Origin: Pseudoips prasinana
Taxonomy: Eukaryota; Arthropoda; Insecta; Lepidoptera; Nolidae
Length of the DNA: 64,000 nucleotides
Direction: 5' to 3'
NCBI GenBank assembly: GCA_951640165.1
Contig: OX621252.1
Location: 22,527,934 to 22,591,933, forward strand
The position numbers and the translations under genes are program-made. The notes beneath the pieces were generated by a model. The model searched no databases. It worked only from the letters and a program-made list of their open reading frames with translations, and was not told the origin of the DNA. Positions 1 to 11,682 of this stretch are shown piece by piece. The stretch's first letter is position 1. The number at the start of each line of letters is the position of its first letter.

Positions 1-1030
1 CGTGACGTCAACCAGTATTTGATTATCTTCAGCCCGTAACTGTCAACTCGAGTGACCTTTAGAAATGGGAAGTTCCAACGCTTTCCTTTTTCAAACGTCA
101 CTGCCATTCCAGTTCTCGGCTTAGCGGAAATGGCATCAAATGTCACGGAAATAACGCCGATTTAATGGCGAGATACATACTAGGTGAGCAGTAAACGGTT
201 GCCTTGTATTCAGTACTTGAGGAATAAGTGAAATGGAATTGCTTCCGCTCCATTCGATGTTGCTTTGAACTACTTGAGTGGTAGGTAATAAATTCGATTT
301 TAGGAGTGTGGTACAGTCGGCGACACTTCGGTGGATACTAGTTAGCAAACACAACAGTTGTTTTAGGTATCATGTAAACGTGACGTCAACTAGTATTTGA
401 TTATCTTCAACCGGTAACTGTCAACTCGAGTGTCCTTTAGAAATGGGAAGTTCCAACTCTTTCCTTTTTCAAACGTCACTGCCATTCCAATTCTCGGCTT
501 AGCGGAAATGGCATCAAATGTCACGGAAATAACGCCGATTTGATGGCGAGGTACATACTAGGTGAGCAGTTAACGGTTGCCTTGTATTCAGTACTTGAGG
601 AATAAGTGAAATGGAATTGCTTCCGCTCCATTCGATGTTGCTTTGAACTACTTGAGTTGTAGGTAATAAATTCGATTTTAGGAGTGTGGTACAGTCGGCG
701 ACACTTCGGTGGATACTAGTTAGCAAACACACCAGTTGTTTTAGGTATCATGTAAACGTGACGTCAACTAGTATTTGATTATCTTCAGCCGGTAACTGTC
801 AACTCGAGTGACCTTTAGAAATGGGAAGTTCCGACGCTTTCCTTTTCAAACGTCACTGTCATTCCAGTTCCCGGCTTAGCGGAAATGGCATCAAAAGTCA
901 CGGAAATAACGCCGATTTAATGGCGAGGTACATACTAGGTGAGCAGTTAACGGTTGCCTTGTATTCAGTACTCGAAGAATAAGTGAAATGGAATTGCTTC
1001 CGCTCTATTCGATGTTGCTTTGAACTACTT
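1..1030. repeat. 378-bp satellite, about 2.7 copies, cut by the window edge
   Basis: The block beginning CGTGACGTCAAC recurs at 1, 379 and 757, an exact 378-bp period with only scattered substitutions. The third copy stops near 1030, where it changes to unrelated AT-rich sequence. The array runs off the left edge. Short open frames at 136-354 and 514-732 are just the repeated unit read on the minus strand, with no recognisable protein. Confidence 0.95.
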
Positions 1031-2497
1031 CTACTATTTCGTACTGAATTACCTCATATTTATGTCAAAGTCAAATAAATGTGATTATGTCAAAGTTTAT
1101 CTCATAAATTCATTCATACTACGAGTATAGATCCACTCGATTAGATTTGTATATATACTTCATAAATACTTTTTTATGAAGTACATATACCAATTTATCA
1201 TCTTATCGTATCTAAGTTAATGAAATAAGCTAGCAAAATAAATAAATAAATAGCTCTAGGAGCCATTTATTCAATTAATTCCATTTAATTTTACAAATAT
1301 TGGGAATAGTACTCCTTTTGGAATTTATACTACGTTGGTTAAGCCGCTAGATGCTGGCAGCGCAAGTCCGGTTATTTTTTCCGGTGACCATTGTCCAGCA
1401 GTGGACGTCTTTCGGCTGATATGGTGATGGTGATGGCCAATCTCAATGGATATTACCCAACAACATAGGATATATGCGTACCCAGCAACGTACGTGTTTG
1501 TGTGCGTAAACACAGGTATCCAATGGTTGATTCCGGAGCAAGAACGACTACTTAACGTGTAAGCTTTTATATTAGGTTAATTAAGCTTGGAGACATGGTG
1601 GTGACACATGATGCCTTAAGTTGACGGTGAGTTCTAAGCTTAATTAACGCAAGATAATGGCAGACACTCAGTCTATTTTCTGTACGTTATTATTTGATTA
1701 TCTCTATACAGAAAGTAAACGGAGCCTTAGCATTTCATAAAGGAGAAATTAAGCTAGAAGCCCTATATTGGTTGCTACATGATCTCATAATAGCTGGCGT
1801 GATATAAGCACCAATTTAACATTAGTCGTGTGTTGATCGCGAAGCCGCGACTCAATTTTCGATTTTACATTACTACTTATTGAGAGAGAACATTTTCAAT
1901 GAGTGGAGTATAAGGAACAATCTATCTCATATCACTTGAAGTACCGTATGCTGCAATTAGAAACGTGTGCCATGTTTCGGCTTTGATTTTGTATGGCGTG
2001 ATGTGTCCATCTGTATAAAATGTCATTGTTATTGTGCTTAAAGTCAAATCAGCCAAGTGCGAAAACACCACAGAGCGGTTAATACTTAAATATTTTACAT
2101 CGTAAACTTCGGAGATCTGAGAGCTAACGTAGAAGACTCAAGATGCTGAAGATAATCTTCCTAAAGTATCGGGACTAATCGGGAGTTCCGCAGCTACTTT
2201 AGCTACGGTGTTCTTTTCGAAGACGTCCAGTCTCTTTCCAACGCTTTCTTCAAGCCCCTGCTGTGTGCCCAATAACCTCAGAGGGACTAGGCATCCTGCT
2301 CCAGTGTATTGTTCAGTGGCTATATCCAAGTATAGTATAGTTGTGATATTGTGCTGCCAGGTAATGCATGAGATATGGAGTACATAAAATTTAACACAAA
2401 TGTAAATACCTCCTAGTTAAGGTTAAAGCACAAAATGTTGGTTAAAGATACAGAAAAAGCACTATGTTTATAATTAAATAGATTTAATACAATTTGA
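1031..2497. other. Intronic stretch with LINE and SINE tails
   Basis: At about 1340-1440 (plus strand) there is an RTE-like LINE 3' end: GTCCAGCAGTGGACGTCTTT followed by GGCTGATATGGTGATGGTGATGG. It abuts, at about 1437-1530, the tail of a tRNA-type SINE on the minus strand (CAATCTCAATGGA, GTGTGCG.AAACACAGG). I see nothing identifiable in 1031-1330 or 1540-2497. Confidence 0.6.
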
Positions 2498-3294
2498 GAC
2501 GCTTATTCACTTTTTATCCACCTACTCTCGAAAAAGAACGAATACTGTGTCTAGAGTATATGACACGTAACGTTTAAACTAAAGCAAACACAGAAATACT
2601 CATCTTAATTCAGATAATCTATGTTTTATAAAAAATATCAGATTTAAAATTAGACATTATTCATTTATGTAAGGCCTTCTAAATTGTTAATAAATTATTA
2701 TTATATTGTAATCGTCTTTTTGCTTTAGTCTTCCATTCTTTAATTTTAATTTTAAAATAATAGATTAGTAACTTGTTTTTTATTTAAGGATTTCAGAAAA
2801 TAACAAATTGCCATAAAACAAACCGCACGGACGCGGGACGGACTAATTAACTGTACTGCATTGTGAGCTTGACAAGTACAAAGTGCTGAATAAATTTCAT
2901 TTCATTTTTTAATAGAGTTATTAAATAAATCATAAAAATGGGTAACTTGTGAATGGGTTTGACTTGTGAAAAATAAACGAGTTTGTCAGCTGGCTAATTG
3001 TTTACGTGACCGTAAAATAGTAAACCTACCAACCTATCGGTATTTACCACTTCTTAGAAATCAATCTATTTTCGATTTTCCAGCCCGGGTTACATTGAAA
3101 GTTTTCGTCAATTACCACGAAACCTCCGAAGCGTTTAACTATTAACTCAAATTACTGTTTAATATGAAATTTTGTATACTTAACAATGATACTACAAACA
3201 TATTCTGACTATTTGAAACCCCTTTTTATTCAATACATGGATAAAAACCTTTCTTTTATATGTTTATTGTGTATAATATGAGCTTTATTCAATA

Positions 3295-3612
3295 CTAGCT
3301 GTGCCCCACGTTACATTTTATAAATTATCACAGCTCCTCCCCCTTATGTGATAGCGTGGTAATATGTAGCCTATATGTTGACCCGACCTCTTAGTAATAT
3401 TCATGCAAAATTTCAAGTAAATCCATGCAGTACTTTTTGAGTTTAGCCCGGACATACATACAGACAAATAGACAAAAATTCTAAAAACTATATTTTTGGC
3501 TTCGATATCTATTGTAGAACACGCCCCAAGTATCGCCTACAAGTATCAAGTTAAAAAAAATATTCAATGTACAGATTTGACCTTCCAACGATTTTATTAT
3601 ATAAAAATAACT
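3295..3612 (-). mobile_element. Helitron-like fragment in duplication unit 1
   Basis: On the minus strand the sequence ends GGGGCACAGCTAG followed by T, the hairpin-CTAG end shared by many small elements here. Inside are GTCTGTATGTATGTCCGGGC and an AAAATCGTTGGAAGG start region. A second identical copy lies at 4766-5083, and a diverged one at 22442-22740. No coding capacity. Confidence 0.6.
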
Positions 3613-4765
3613 AACATAACCTTTTTTAATTTATTTATTTATTCCGATCAATCGGCAGTTTGTTGTGAAGAATGGCACAATAAGGTGGAGATTTTGGGTG
3701 ATTACATCATATGAAACTCTAAGCTTCTGATCAAAATAGGTACAATTGCAGTTTTTGGTAATTAGTCTTCACGGTGCAATTTTGTTGCTCAGATTCGTTA
3801 CTAAAAGAAGTACACATTCTTGTATAGAACAATATGATTGTGTACCGTCTGTGTTTCTTATGCATTAAAGTGTATTCGTGTAGAAAAATATGCAACTAGC
3901 GGCCTTGTAGCTAAGAGCGTTCTCCTTCGGGTTGGATTTATCACAATCTATTACTTACTTACAGCTGTGACGCTTATTCACTTTTTATCCACCTACTCTC
4001 GAAAAAGAACGAATACTGTGTCTAGAGTATATGACACGTAACGTTTAAACTAAAGCAAACACAGAAATACTCATCTTAATTCAGATAATCTATGTTTTAT
4101 AAAAAATATCAGATTTAAAATTAGACATTATTCATTTATGTAAGGCCTTCTAAATTGTTAATAAATTATTATTATATTGTAATCGTCTTTTTGCTTTAGT
4201 CTTCCATTCTTTAATTTTAATTTTAAAATAATAGATTAGTAACTTGTTTTTTATTTAAGGATTTCAGAAAATAACAAATTGCCATAAAACAAACCGCACG
4301 GACGCGGGACGGACTAATTAACTGTACTGCATTGTGAGCTTGACAAGTACAAAGTGCTGAATAAATTTCATTTCATTTTTTTATAGAGTTATTAAATAAA
4401 TCATAAAAATGGGTAACTTGTGAATGGGTTTGACTTGTGAAAAATAAACGAGTTTGTCAGCTGGCTAATTGTTTACGTGACCGTAAAATAGTAAACCTAC
4501 CAACCTATCGGTATTTACCACTTCTTAGAAATCAATCTATTTTCGATTTTCCAGCCCGGGTTACATTGAAAGTTTTCGTCAATTACCACGAAACCTCCGA
4601 AGCGTTTAACTATTAACTCAAATTACTGTTTAATATGAAATTTTGTATACTTAACAATGATACTACAAACATATTCTGACTATTTGAAACCCCTTTTTAT
4701 TCAATACATGGATAAAAACCTTTCTTTTATATGTTTATTGTGTATAATATGAGCTTTATTCAATA

Positions 4766-5083
4766 CTAGCTGTGCCCCACGTTACATTTTATAAATTATC
4801 ACAGCTCCTCCCCCTTATGTGATAGCGTGGTAATATGTAGCCTATATGTTGACCCGACCTCTTAGTAATATTCATGCAAAATTTCAAGTAAATCCATGCA
4901 GTACTTTTTGAGTTTAGCCCGGACATACATACAGACAAATAGACAAAAATTCTAAAAACTATATTTTTGGCTTCGATATCTATTGTAGAACACGCCCCAA
5001 GTATCGCCTACAAGTATCAAGTTAAAAAAAATATTCAATGTACAGATTTGACCTTCCAACGATTTTATTATATAAAAATAACT
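4766..5083 (-). mobile_element. Helitron-like fragment in duplication unit 2
   Basis: This is the same element as 3295-3612, duplicated as part of the 1,471-bp unit and not an independent insertion. Confidence 0.6.
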
Positions 5084-5435
5084 AACATAACCTTTTTTAA
5101 TTTATTTATTTATTCCGATCAATCGGCAGTTTGTTGTGAAGAATGGCACAATAAGGTGGAGATTTTGGGTGATTACATCATATGAAACTCTAAGCTTCTG
5201 ATCAAAATAGGTACAATTGCAGTTTTTGGTAATTAGTCTTCACGGTGCAATTTTGTTGCTCAGATTCGTTACTAAAAGAAGTACACATTCTTGTATAGAA
5301 CAATATGATTGTGTACCGTCTGTGTTTCTTATGCATTAAAGTGTATTCGTGTAGAAAAATATGCAACTAGCGGCCTTGTAGCTAAGAGCGTTCTCCTTCG
5401 GGTTGGATTTATCACAATCTATTACTTACTTACAG

Positions 5436-5607
5436 CTGTGAACCGCGGTTTCACCCGCATTAAATATTGTAAATTAAAGCCTATGCGTTATTCTGCTACA
5501 TTACTACAAAGTTTCATCAAAATCCATACCGTAGTTTCTGCGTGAAAGAGTAACAAACATCTATACATCTATACTCAAAAACTTTCGGATTTATAATATT
5601 AGTAGGA
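5436..5607 (-). mobile_element. Helitron-like element of the TCCTACTAATATTATAAA family
   Basis: Read on the minus strand it starts A|TCCTACTAATATTATAAAT and contains GTTACTCTTTCACGCAGAAA and TTTTGATGAAACTTTGTAG. It ends in GGGTGAAACCGCGGTTCACAG, with the final CTAG lost at the duplication breakpoint. The same family is at 26643-26819. Confidence 0.7.
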
Positions 5608-5791
5608 TGGATAAAGTTAGCATAAAATGTATACATGAAAAAATTACAGAATATTATTTACATTTGTTTGCAAAACGCTCCATCATGCCTTAGCTCATGC
5701 AATGTTTTCCTTATTCTTTATACTATTTTTATGTTTCTCTAACGATTCTAAACAACTGCTTTGAACTGTGAATATTAAATATGTAAAACAC

Positions 5792-5897
5792 TTAAGGTGA
5801 TATTTACCATTCCGCATTGCAGGCATAACTAAGGAAAACGTTTCATATAATTCTTACGTTTTTGTGAGTTATGCCTGCTATGCGGAAAGGGTCTTAA
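5792..5897. repeat. Inverted-repeat hairpin flanked by TTAA
   Basis: Arms at 5809-5830 and 5867-5888 (TCCGCAT.GCAGGCATAACT) are complementary over 22 bases with two mismatches. TTAA occurs just outside both arms. It may be a small piggyBac-type MITE, but the outermost bases do not match well, so the class is uncertain. Confidence 0.45.
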
Positions 5898-6194
5898 AGC
5901 CTAATACATATTTGTACCGTATGTACTGGCTGTTTGGCATAATGACATGGGACCTTTGCCTGTACATGATTGACATGAATAAATACAGTGCGATAATATC
6001 CGCTCGCCGTTTTATTTGTATTTCAAATATAGAATAATATTATAGACTTAAGCTTTTTTGAACGTTTCATGGGCACACCCGCCTTTTTTACACTTAGCTT
6101 AGATTATTGTTTGGAATTATTCTTTCTTCTTTTTTTGGGTGATTGATTGGTTTTATATTTTGAGAGGGAATTTACTATGCCATTAGTAGACAAC

Positions 6195-6530
6195 AAGACT
6201 GCCTCGTTGATTTAGCAGTACCAGCAGTATAACCGCAGGTGCTGAAGTCTTGGGTTCACATCGCTGGTCGAGCCAAAAATAATTGTGATTTATATGCTCA
6301 GACAAGTTCTCAGTATCATCCCAGAGTCTGGAAGTCGTGGGTGCTACACTTCCATGCCACGGAGAACACGTAAAGCCACCAGTCCTGTACCTGAAGTCTT
6401 TCCGGTCCCATTGGTTCAAGAGAGGTAAGGAAAGTGCACTTGCGTTGGTGCAGACGCTTGTACACTATAATATGTCTCGCGCAGATGGCTCTACTCCATT
6501 GAAACTAACCGCCATAGACGAAATTCGATC
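6195..6530 (+). mobile_element. Degenerate tRNA-derived SINE
   Basis: The head has CCTCGTTGATTTAGCAGTA, then a B-box-like GGGTTCACATCGC. The body has CCAGAGTCTGGAAGT, CACGTAAAGCC.CCAGTCCTG and GTGCAGACGCTTGTACACTA. The same body order occurs at 10290-10560, 22770-23190 and 31655-32345. Open frames over it are accidental. Confidence 0.65.
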
Positions 6531-6904
6531 AAGAGGACATTATTTTTATCAGTCAACATTATTCCCAATTGTCTCGCTAAACCGGCGTTAATTAAATTCC
6601 CTAAATATATTAGTAAAGTGCGTTCATAAAACTCCCCAAAATTTAATTCAAATGAATCTAAAATAAAGAGGCATTAAAAACTATACGTAAAAATTTCTCT
6701 GGCAAAATAATAATTAATTTTCTTAACATCTCAGGTTTCTACAGATATCAACAAAATAAGAAGCCGAACCGCTTGACAAAGGAATCTCTTATATTTCAAT
6801 CACAAAGGATCAGATTCGTACTCTGTCTCGTTCCATTGTTGTGACAATGAAAGATTCAAAAGGGTTGGCGGGGACGAAGTCGGATATAAATAATGCCTTA
6901 TCTA

Positions 6905-7460
6905 TTGAGTTAAATTTGTTACAGAGTAAAAGGTTTGACCATTCATATGACCGGGTGACATAAAGAGATTTCGATTTTTATCTCCAAATAAAGACAAAAT
7001 ATACTATGTAACGGAGACGAAATTTAAAGATTTTTAGAAGATTTTGATCAGACGTGTTACGGCGTCAATGAAGGCAACGAATATATTTAAGTTCCTTATT
7101 TTATTTATGCAAGTGCCGCAAATGGGTGCTGTAAGCAGATAGTACTAGAAATATATACATTCGCGGCACCTATAATATAATATAATTTGTTACAGTATAA
7201 AAGGTTTGACCATTCATATGACCGGGTGATATAAAGAGACTTCGATTTTTATCTCCAAATAAAGACAAAATATACTATGATGATGAAATTATTCGTGAAT
7301 GATTCGTTCCTGATTTTGATCAGACGTGTTACGACATCAATGAACGAATATATACATTCCTAATTTTATCGATGAAAGTGCCGCAAATATATCTCATTAT
7401 CATGGGTACTATAAGCAGATAGCACTAGAAATATATTCATTCGCGGTACGTACATAGATG
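6905..7460. repeat. 281-bp diverged tandem duplication
   Basis: TTTGTTACAG..TAAAAGGTTTGACC begins at 6915 and again at 7196. The two copies share GACCGGGTGA.ATAAAGAGA, GATCAGACGTGTTACG and AGCAGATAG.ACTAGAAATA, with small indels. The class is unknown. Confidence 0.85.
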
Positions 7461-8739
7461 AAATTAGAAACGTAAACATGCCTGAATAAAATCTAGGCGT
7501 CTTCATAGGTGCGACGGGCTTGAATAAACCGTCAGGTTAACCTATCAGTCCCAGTTTGCAATAGCTAATTTAAATAATTGAATTGAATTTGAACTTCATA
7601 GATACCACAACACACCTGAATCTATAGTGTTCTTTCGAACTTAAAAATTAAAACGAAAGAAGACGTAAGATCCGATACTTTTCTTAATGACTATCAATAT
7701 AAATGTTTTGTGCGAATACTACGCATAATAATAGTTCAGGTACAGCTTCTACACTAGTTTGTAGTTTTGGCAGAAATTCAGAAATTAAACTTTGCAATAG
7801 CGATGATAAGTCAGTATAAGAAATAGGGAACATAATTTCAGTAGTATTATTTTTACAAATCGTCCTTCGCCACGACATTCTTAGCATATAGTGACGACAG
7901 TATAGTGTTGTCACGAACAGAAATTACCATTGGTACACACAAATGAACTTAGTAATCCATATATTTGAATCATCGGATCATGAGAGTGGCAAAATTGAGA
8001 ATGTGTGTTGGACATATACTTGTGCACCTCTATGTCCCGTGCACAGAAGTTTGTCCTGAAGGACGTATACTGGTTCAGTCAAGCAATCATTTGTACCAAA
8101 CTCTATGTAATTCACGTTTTTCATTACCACTGGTATGGATGGAAAACGAGGATTACATATAAAAGAGAGTATAAAAATAACTTGCTTTTGTTTTGTTTTC
8201 GTGTTGCAAGTAGAAGCCTTACATAACTTTTTAAACACAGCCAAGCCTGACACTCTGTGCCTGGTTTTATAAATAACTGGATCGCCATTTAATCCGACGC
8301 TCAGCCATTTTATAAAGGAGTACTTGCAGAAGTATTATAAATAATGAATGCTTTATTGCGTAACAGTATAGTGAGTCATATAGAAATAAATAAATCTTTA
8401 TTACAAAAGGTGAATCGTAATACATAATGCATTAATAATAATTTACATTGAAGGGTTGTACTCTCTTATAACTACGATTAGGTGGGTGAAGCGCTGATCT
8501 CCTAGCTAGGTTATAAGCTAACCATATGTAAGCATATGTAGTGTAGGCTTTTTTAGAAATTAATTGTGCTGTAGGGCTTTGCTAGTGTGCTCACACTGCT
8601 CACGTATAAATACGGTGGACAATGTTAACGTAGACTGCACAGGACATATTGGAATGCATAAATGTATGCCTAGTTTTCGTAAAGCTTCTTTACTATAAAA
8701 TGTGTTACATTATAATTTAGGAATTTCATATCAAAATTT
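7461..8739. other. Intronic AT-rich stretch, no recognised feature
   Basis: Several short open frames overlap around 7684-8253 on both strands. None shows a domain or codon pattern that I recognise. A few words around 7950-8260 (TGTGTTGGACATATACTTGTGC) resemble SINE bodies elsewhere in the window but are too decayed to call. Confidence 0.5.
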
Positions 8740-8970
8740 GCTGTGTGTAGACATCATCACCCCATCTCATCCCGTAGGGGGCGTGACATCGGCCGAGGAA
8801 ATACCGACCAGAGAACGGGCTAGTAATAGAGAACGTTTTTCTATGAACCATCAAACTGCGAACGCCGATCCGTCTACCGAGCGTGGCGATTATGGCATAT
8901 CCCCCAATCTTTGGGGAGGCTTTTGTCCAGCAGTGGACGTGCTTTGGCTGACACGAGGATGATGATGATA
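8740..8970 (+). mobile_element. RTE-like LINE 3' end with GAT tail
   Basis: The segment has CCCATCTCATCCCGTAGGGG, then GGGGAGGCTTTTGTCCAGCA, GTGGACGTGCTTTGGCTGAC and GATGATGATGAT. The last part corresponds to the end of an RTE-like reverse transcriptase ORF (motif FCPAVD) followed by the GAT repeat tail. Only the 3' end is present. Confidence 0.65.
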
Positions 8971-10289
8971 CTAAAATGCTTAAAAATTATCAAGACCGAG
9001 GTCTTGTTATATACTCAAATCAAGTTCCGTAGTCTATATGTCGGAATGATAATTAGTACGGTATAGTCATTACTACGAAATGCAAAAGTGAAGTTGGCGC
9101 CCTTCGACAGAGTCTGGCATGACGTTCGTACGAGTCGACGTGGCGTGACTGTGTGATCTAGCACTCACTTCTCTTCGAGACTCCGAGCAGACTACTAGTG
9201 CCACGAAACTGTCTCACGTTTCGTTGTGTTTGATTTATTGTGTCAAAGTGTAACCTAAATAGATTTGCAAATTGAAATAATACTTTCATTTTAATCGTCC
9301 AAAGTATATACGCCCACTAAATCGTCGAACGGTGAAGATTGAAGCGACAACCGACAACTCTATTAAGACATATACAACATGTAACTTAATTAACGCACTT
9401 CCTGAAAATAGTATGTTCAGAATCGTTTACTGAATCGATTTATATAATTTTTAATATAGGTATTTTTTTTATTCCAAAATAATTTAAATTACGGAAATTA
9501 TTGTCATATTAACCCTGTACAGTCAAAACAAATTGAAATGGACCGTAAGTCAAAGTAATAAGACTTTTATAATCGCAGTTTTATTTGTATTCATACAAAA
9601 TGCCATCATTCAATACAAAATAAAGAAAAATAAATTTTATTCCAAGAAACTAATTTAGTAAATAACAATACATACACATGTCAAATTAAAAATTCAGTGT
9701 ATGTATTATGATAACAACATAATATTCTAATTGGGGTGTTTGAGGGTGTGCGTTACTTACGTTACATATTGTATATGTAACACGTAGGATAGTACGATAT
9801 AGATGAAATGCTCCCTCAAGTCCTCTTTCTTCTGGTTGAGCGCCACGACTTGACCAATATTGACGTAGAGCGACAATTGCACAAAACTCACAACATTTTC
9901 TATATAACTTAGCAGCTTATCATAGACAAAAGTATTTAAATTTATGTTTCATAAAAAGTAAGCCGATAGTAATCCAATAGCACTACGCTACTGCTCAGTA
10001 TCAAAGATAAATTAGTATCAGCTTTATCGAAGTACAAGTTTCTTATAAAAAGGAGGAGAATTATTAATATTAATTGCGAATAAAACAACAAGCAGACTAG
10101 TTTTTCTAAGCTTTTCCATTATACATATTTAATGAGACAATCCTCTGAGAGCTTCATCTAGGTCACCTACATCCATGATTAATATTTATCGAAGTCTCAT
10201 CTAAATGCTCGACATGATAGAAATAATAGAAATGTAACAAAATTACTTGTTAATAAATTTCTAAAAATCCCCCATAAGCAATATTTAAC
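8971..10289. other. Intronic stretch, mostly featureless, with one GC-richer patch
   Basis: 9060-9260 is richer in GC than its surroundings (GTTGGCGCCCTTCGACAGAG, CGACGTGGCGTGACTGTG) and does not match any other repeat in the window. The rest is AT-rich with no supported gene. Confidence 0.4.
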
Positions 10290-10560
10290 ATACTGGGTAT
10301 ATTTGATGTCTTCCCGGCCGAATTACGGCCACGACGGCCATTCTCAATGGAGATTAGCCAATTGCGCAGGACATATTGTAGTGCACAAGTGTGTGCGCAA
10401 ACACAGGGGCACTTTCTATCCATCGCTCTCATGATCTGATGGGACGACTAGCGACACAACCAGAAAGAGGTGAGGCACAGGACCGACGGCTTTACGTGCA
10501 CTCCGAGGCACGGGGGTGTAATACCGCAAACTTCCAGACTTTGGGCTGATACTGAGAAAT
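10290..10560 (-). mobile_element. tRNA-derived SINE body, 5'-truncated
   Basis: On the minus strand it reads AGTCTGGAAGTTTGC, a GTGCCTCGGAGTGCACGTAA block, CGGTCCTGTGCCTCACCTC, TCATGAGAGCGATGG, then GTTTGCGCACACACTTGTGC and GGCTAATCTCCATTGAGAAT. This is the same module order as 31655-31866. The tRNA-like head is missing. Confidence 0.7.
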
Positions 10561-10940
10561 TTATTTTTACGGAACGAGGCAGTCAATAACAAATAGATGT
10601 ATTCAATTACCAAACAAATTTTTAGACAACCGCTGAATAAAAATATAAAAAATAGATTTAAATTTAAAATATAAATAATAGAGCTGTAACAATCTTTTAA
10701 ATCGCAAATGAGCAATATTGAATTATCATATAAAATTTCTGACAACCGCTAGACAAAAATATTAAATATTTTTTTTTTTACTTTTTATGCCCTCATCACG
10801 TAGTGTAGAATAACATTAAAATACGTTAATGGCTTTTATCGTTTTTGTATATAATATGATTTGTTATCAATTCTCACCCTAGTACCTTTAACCTAGTATA
10901 GGCACCAATTGTCTATAACTTGGCTTAGTAATCATTATCA

Positions 10941-11224
10941 TCATATAAATAAAATTGAAGGGTCTGTTTGTAATATTGAAATAACCGTATTTTACTACAT
11001 GTATATGAATATTTCGTGAATACACCAAAATAACATTTTATACAATTTTTGCCTGTCTGTCTGTCTGTTTGTTCCGGCTAATCTCTGAAATGGCTGGACC
11101 GATTTTGACGGAACTATATTGGCAGGTAGCTGATGTAATAAGGAGTAATATAAGCTACGCCCATTTTATAAAAAAAAAAATTGTTTAGAAAAAAAACGAA
11201 ATAAACTAATTAACACGCGGCCGA
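10941..11224 (+). mobile_element. Helitron-like element, 3' end decayed
   Basis: It starts A|TCATATAAATAAAATTG and contains GTCTGTTTGTAATATTGAA, TCTGTCTGTTTGTTCCGGCT and GGCAGGTAGCTGATGTAAT. It fades out at AACACGCGGCCGAAACG, where the hairpin should be. It forms an inverted pair with 11264-11682. Confidence 0.75.
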
Positions 11225-11263
11225 AACGCTGTTGTCAATAAAAGTATATAACTTTATTTGGAA

Positions 11264-11682
11264 CTAGCTGTGCCCGCGACTTCTTTCGCGTGTTAATTAG
11301 TTTATTTTGATTTTTTCTAAAATAAATGTTTTTATTCTAAAATAAAGTAGCCTAAGTTACTCCTTATTACATCAGCTACCTGCCAATAAAAGTCCCGTCA
11401 AAATCGGTCCAGCCATTTCAGAGATTAGCCGGAACAAACAGACAGACAGACAGACAAAAATTGTAAAAAAAAATATTTTGGTGTAGGTACCGTATATATA
11501 TTCATATTTATGTAGAAAAAAACGGTTATTTCAATATTACAAACAGACACTCCAATTTTATTTATTTGTAAAAAAAATATTTTGGTGTAGGTACCTACCG
11601 TATATATATTCATATTTATGTAGAAAAAAACGGTTATTTCAATATTACAAACAGACACTCCAATTTTATTTATTTGTATAGA
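11264..11682 (-). mobile_element. Helitron-like element with internal ~105-bp duplication
   Basis: On the minus strand it runs from A|TCTATACAAATAAATAAAAT to CGCGGGCACAGCTAG|T, with A and T as outer flanks. This is the end structure expected of a Helitron (5'-TC, hairpin, CTRR-3', insertion between A and T). The 5' region is repeated: the block from TTTGGTGTAGGTACC to CAAACAGACACTCC occurs twice with a period of 104-108 bp. No ORF. Confidence 0.8.

Larger units (their letters stand above)
2498..5439. repeat. Near-perfect 1,471-bp tandem duplication
   Basis: Unit 1 is 2498-3968 and unit 2 is 3969-5439. Each starts GACGCTTATTCACTTTTTAT and ends TTACTTACAGCTGT. Open frames at 3496-3714 and 4967-5185 are identical and exactly 1,471 bp apart; the only difference I noticed is one base in the T-run near 2909/4379. 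Each unit carries a Helitron-like fragment on the minus strand (from 3295 and 4766) and a block with GACGCGGGACGGACTAATTA that also occurs, altered, at 18010-18245. The right breakpoint falls inside another Helitron-like element that continues to 5607. Confidence 0.95.

Noticed and set aside
1..1030. CRISPR-like repeat array
   Set aside because: Continuous 378-bp tandem units with no spacers in a eukaryotic intron.
3496..5185. Two identical 72-codon ORFs as a duplicated small gene
   Set aside because: They lie inside the 1,471-bp duplication and over a Helitron-like fragment; low-complexity and without homology.
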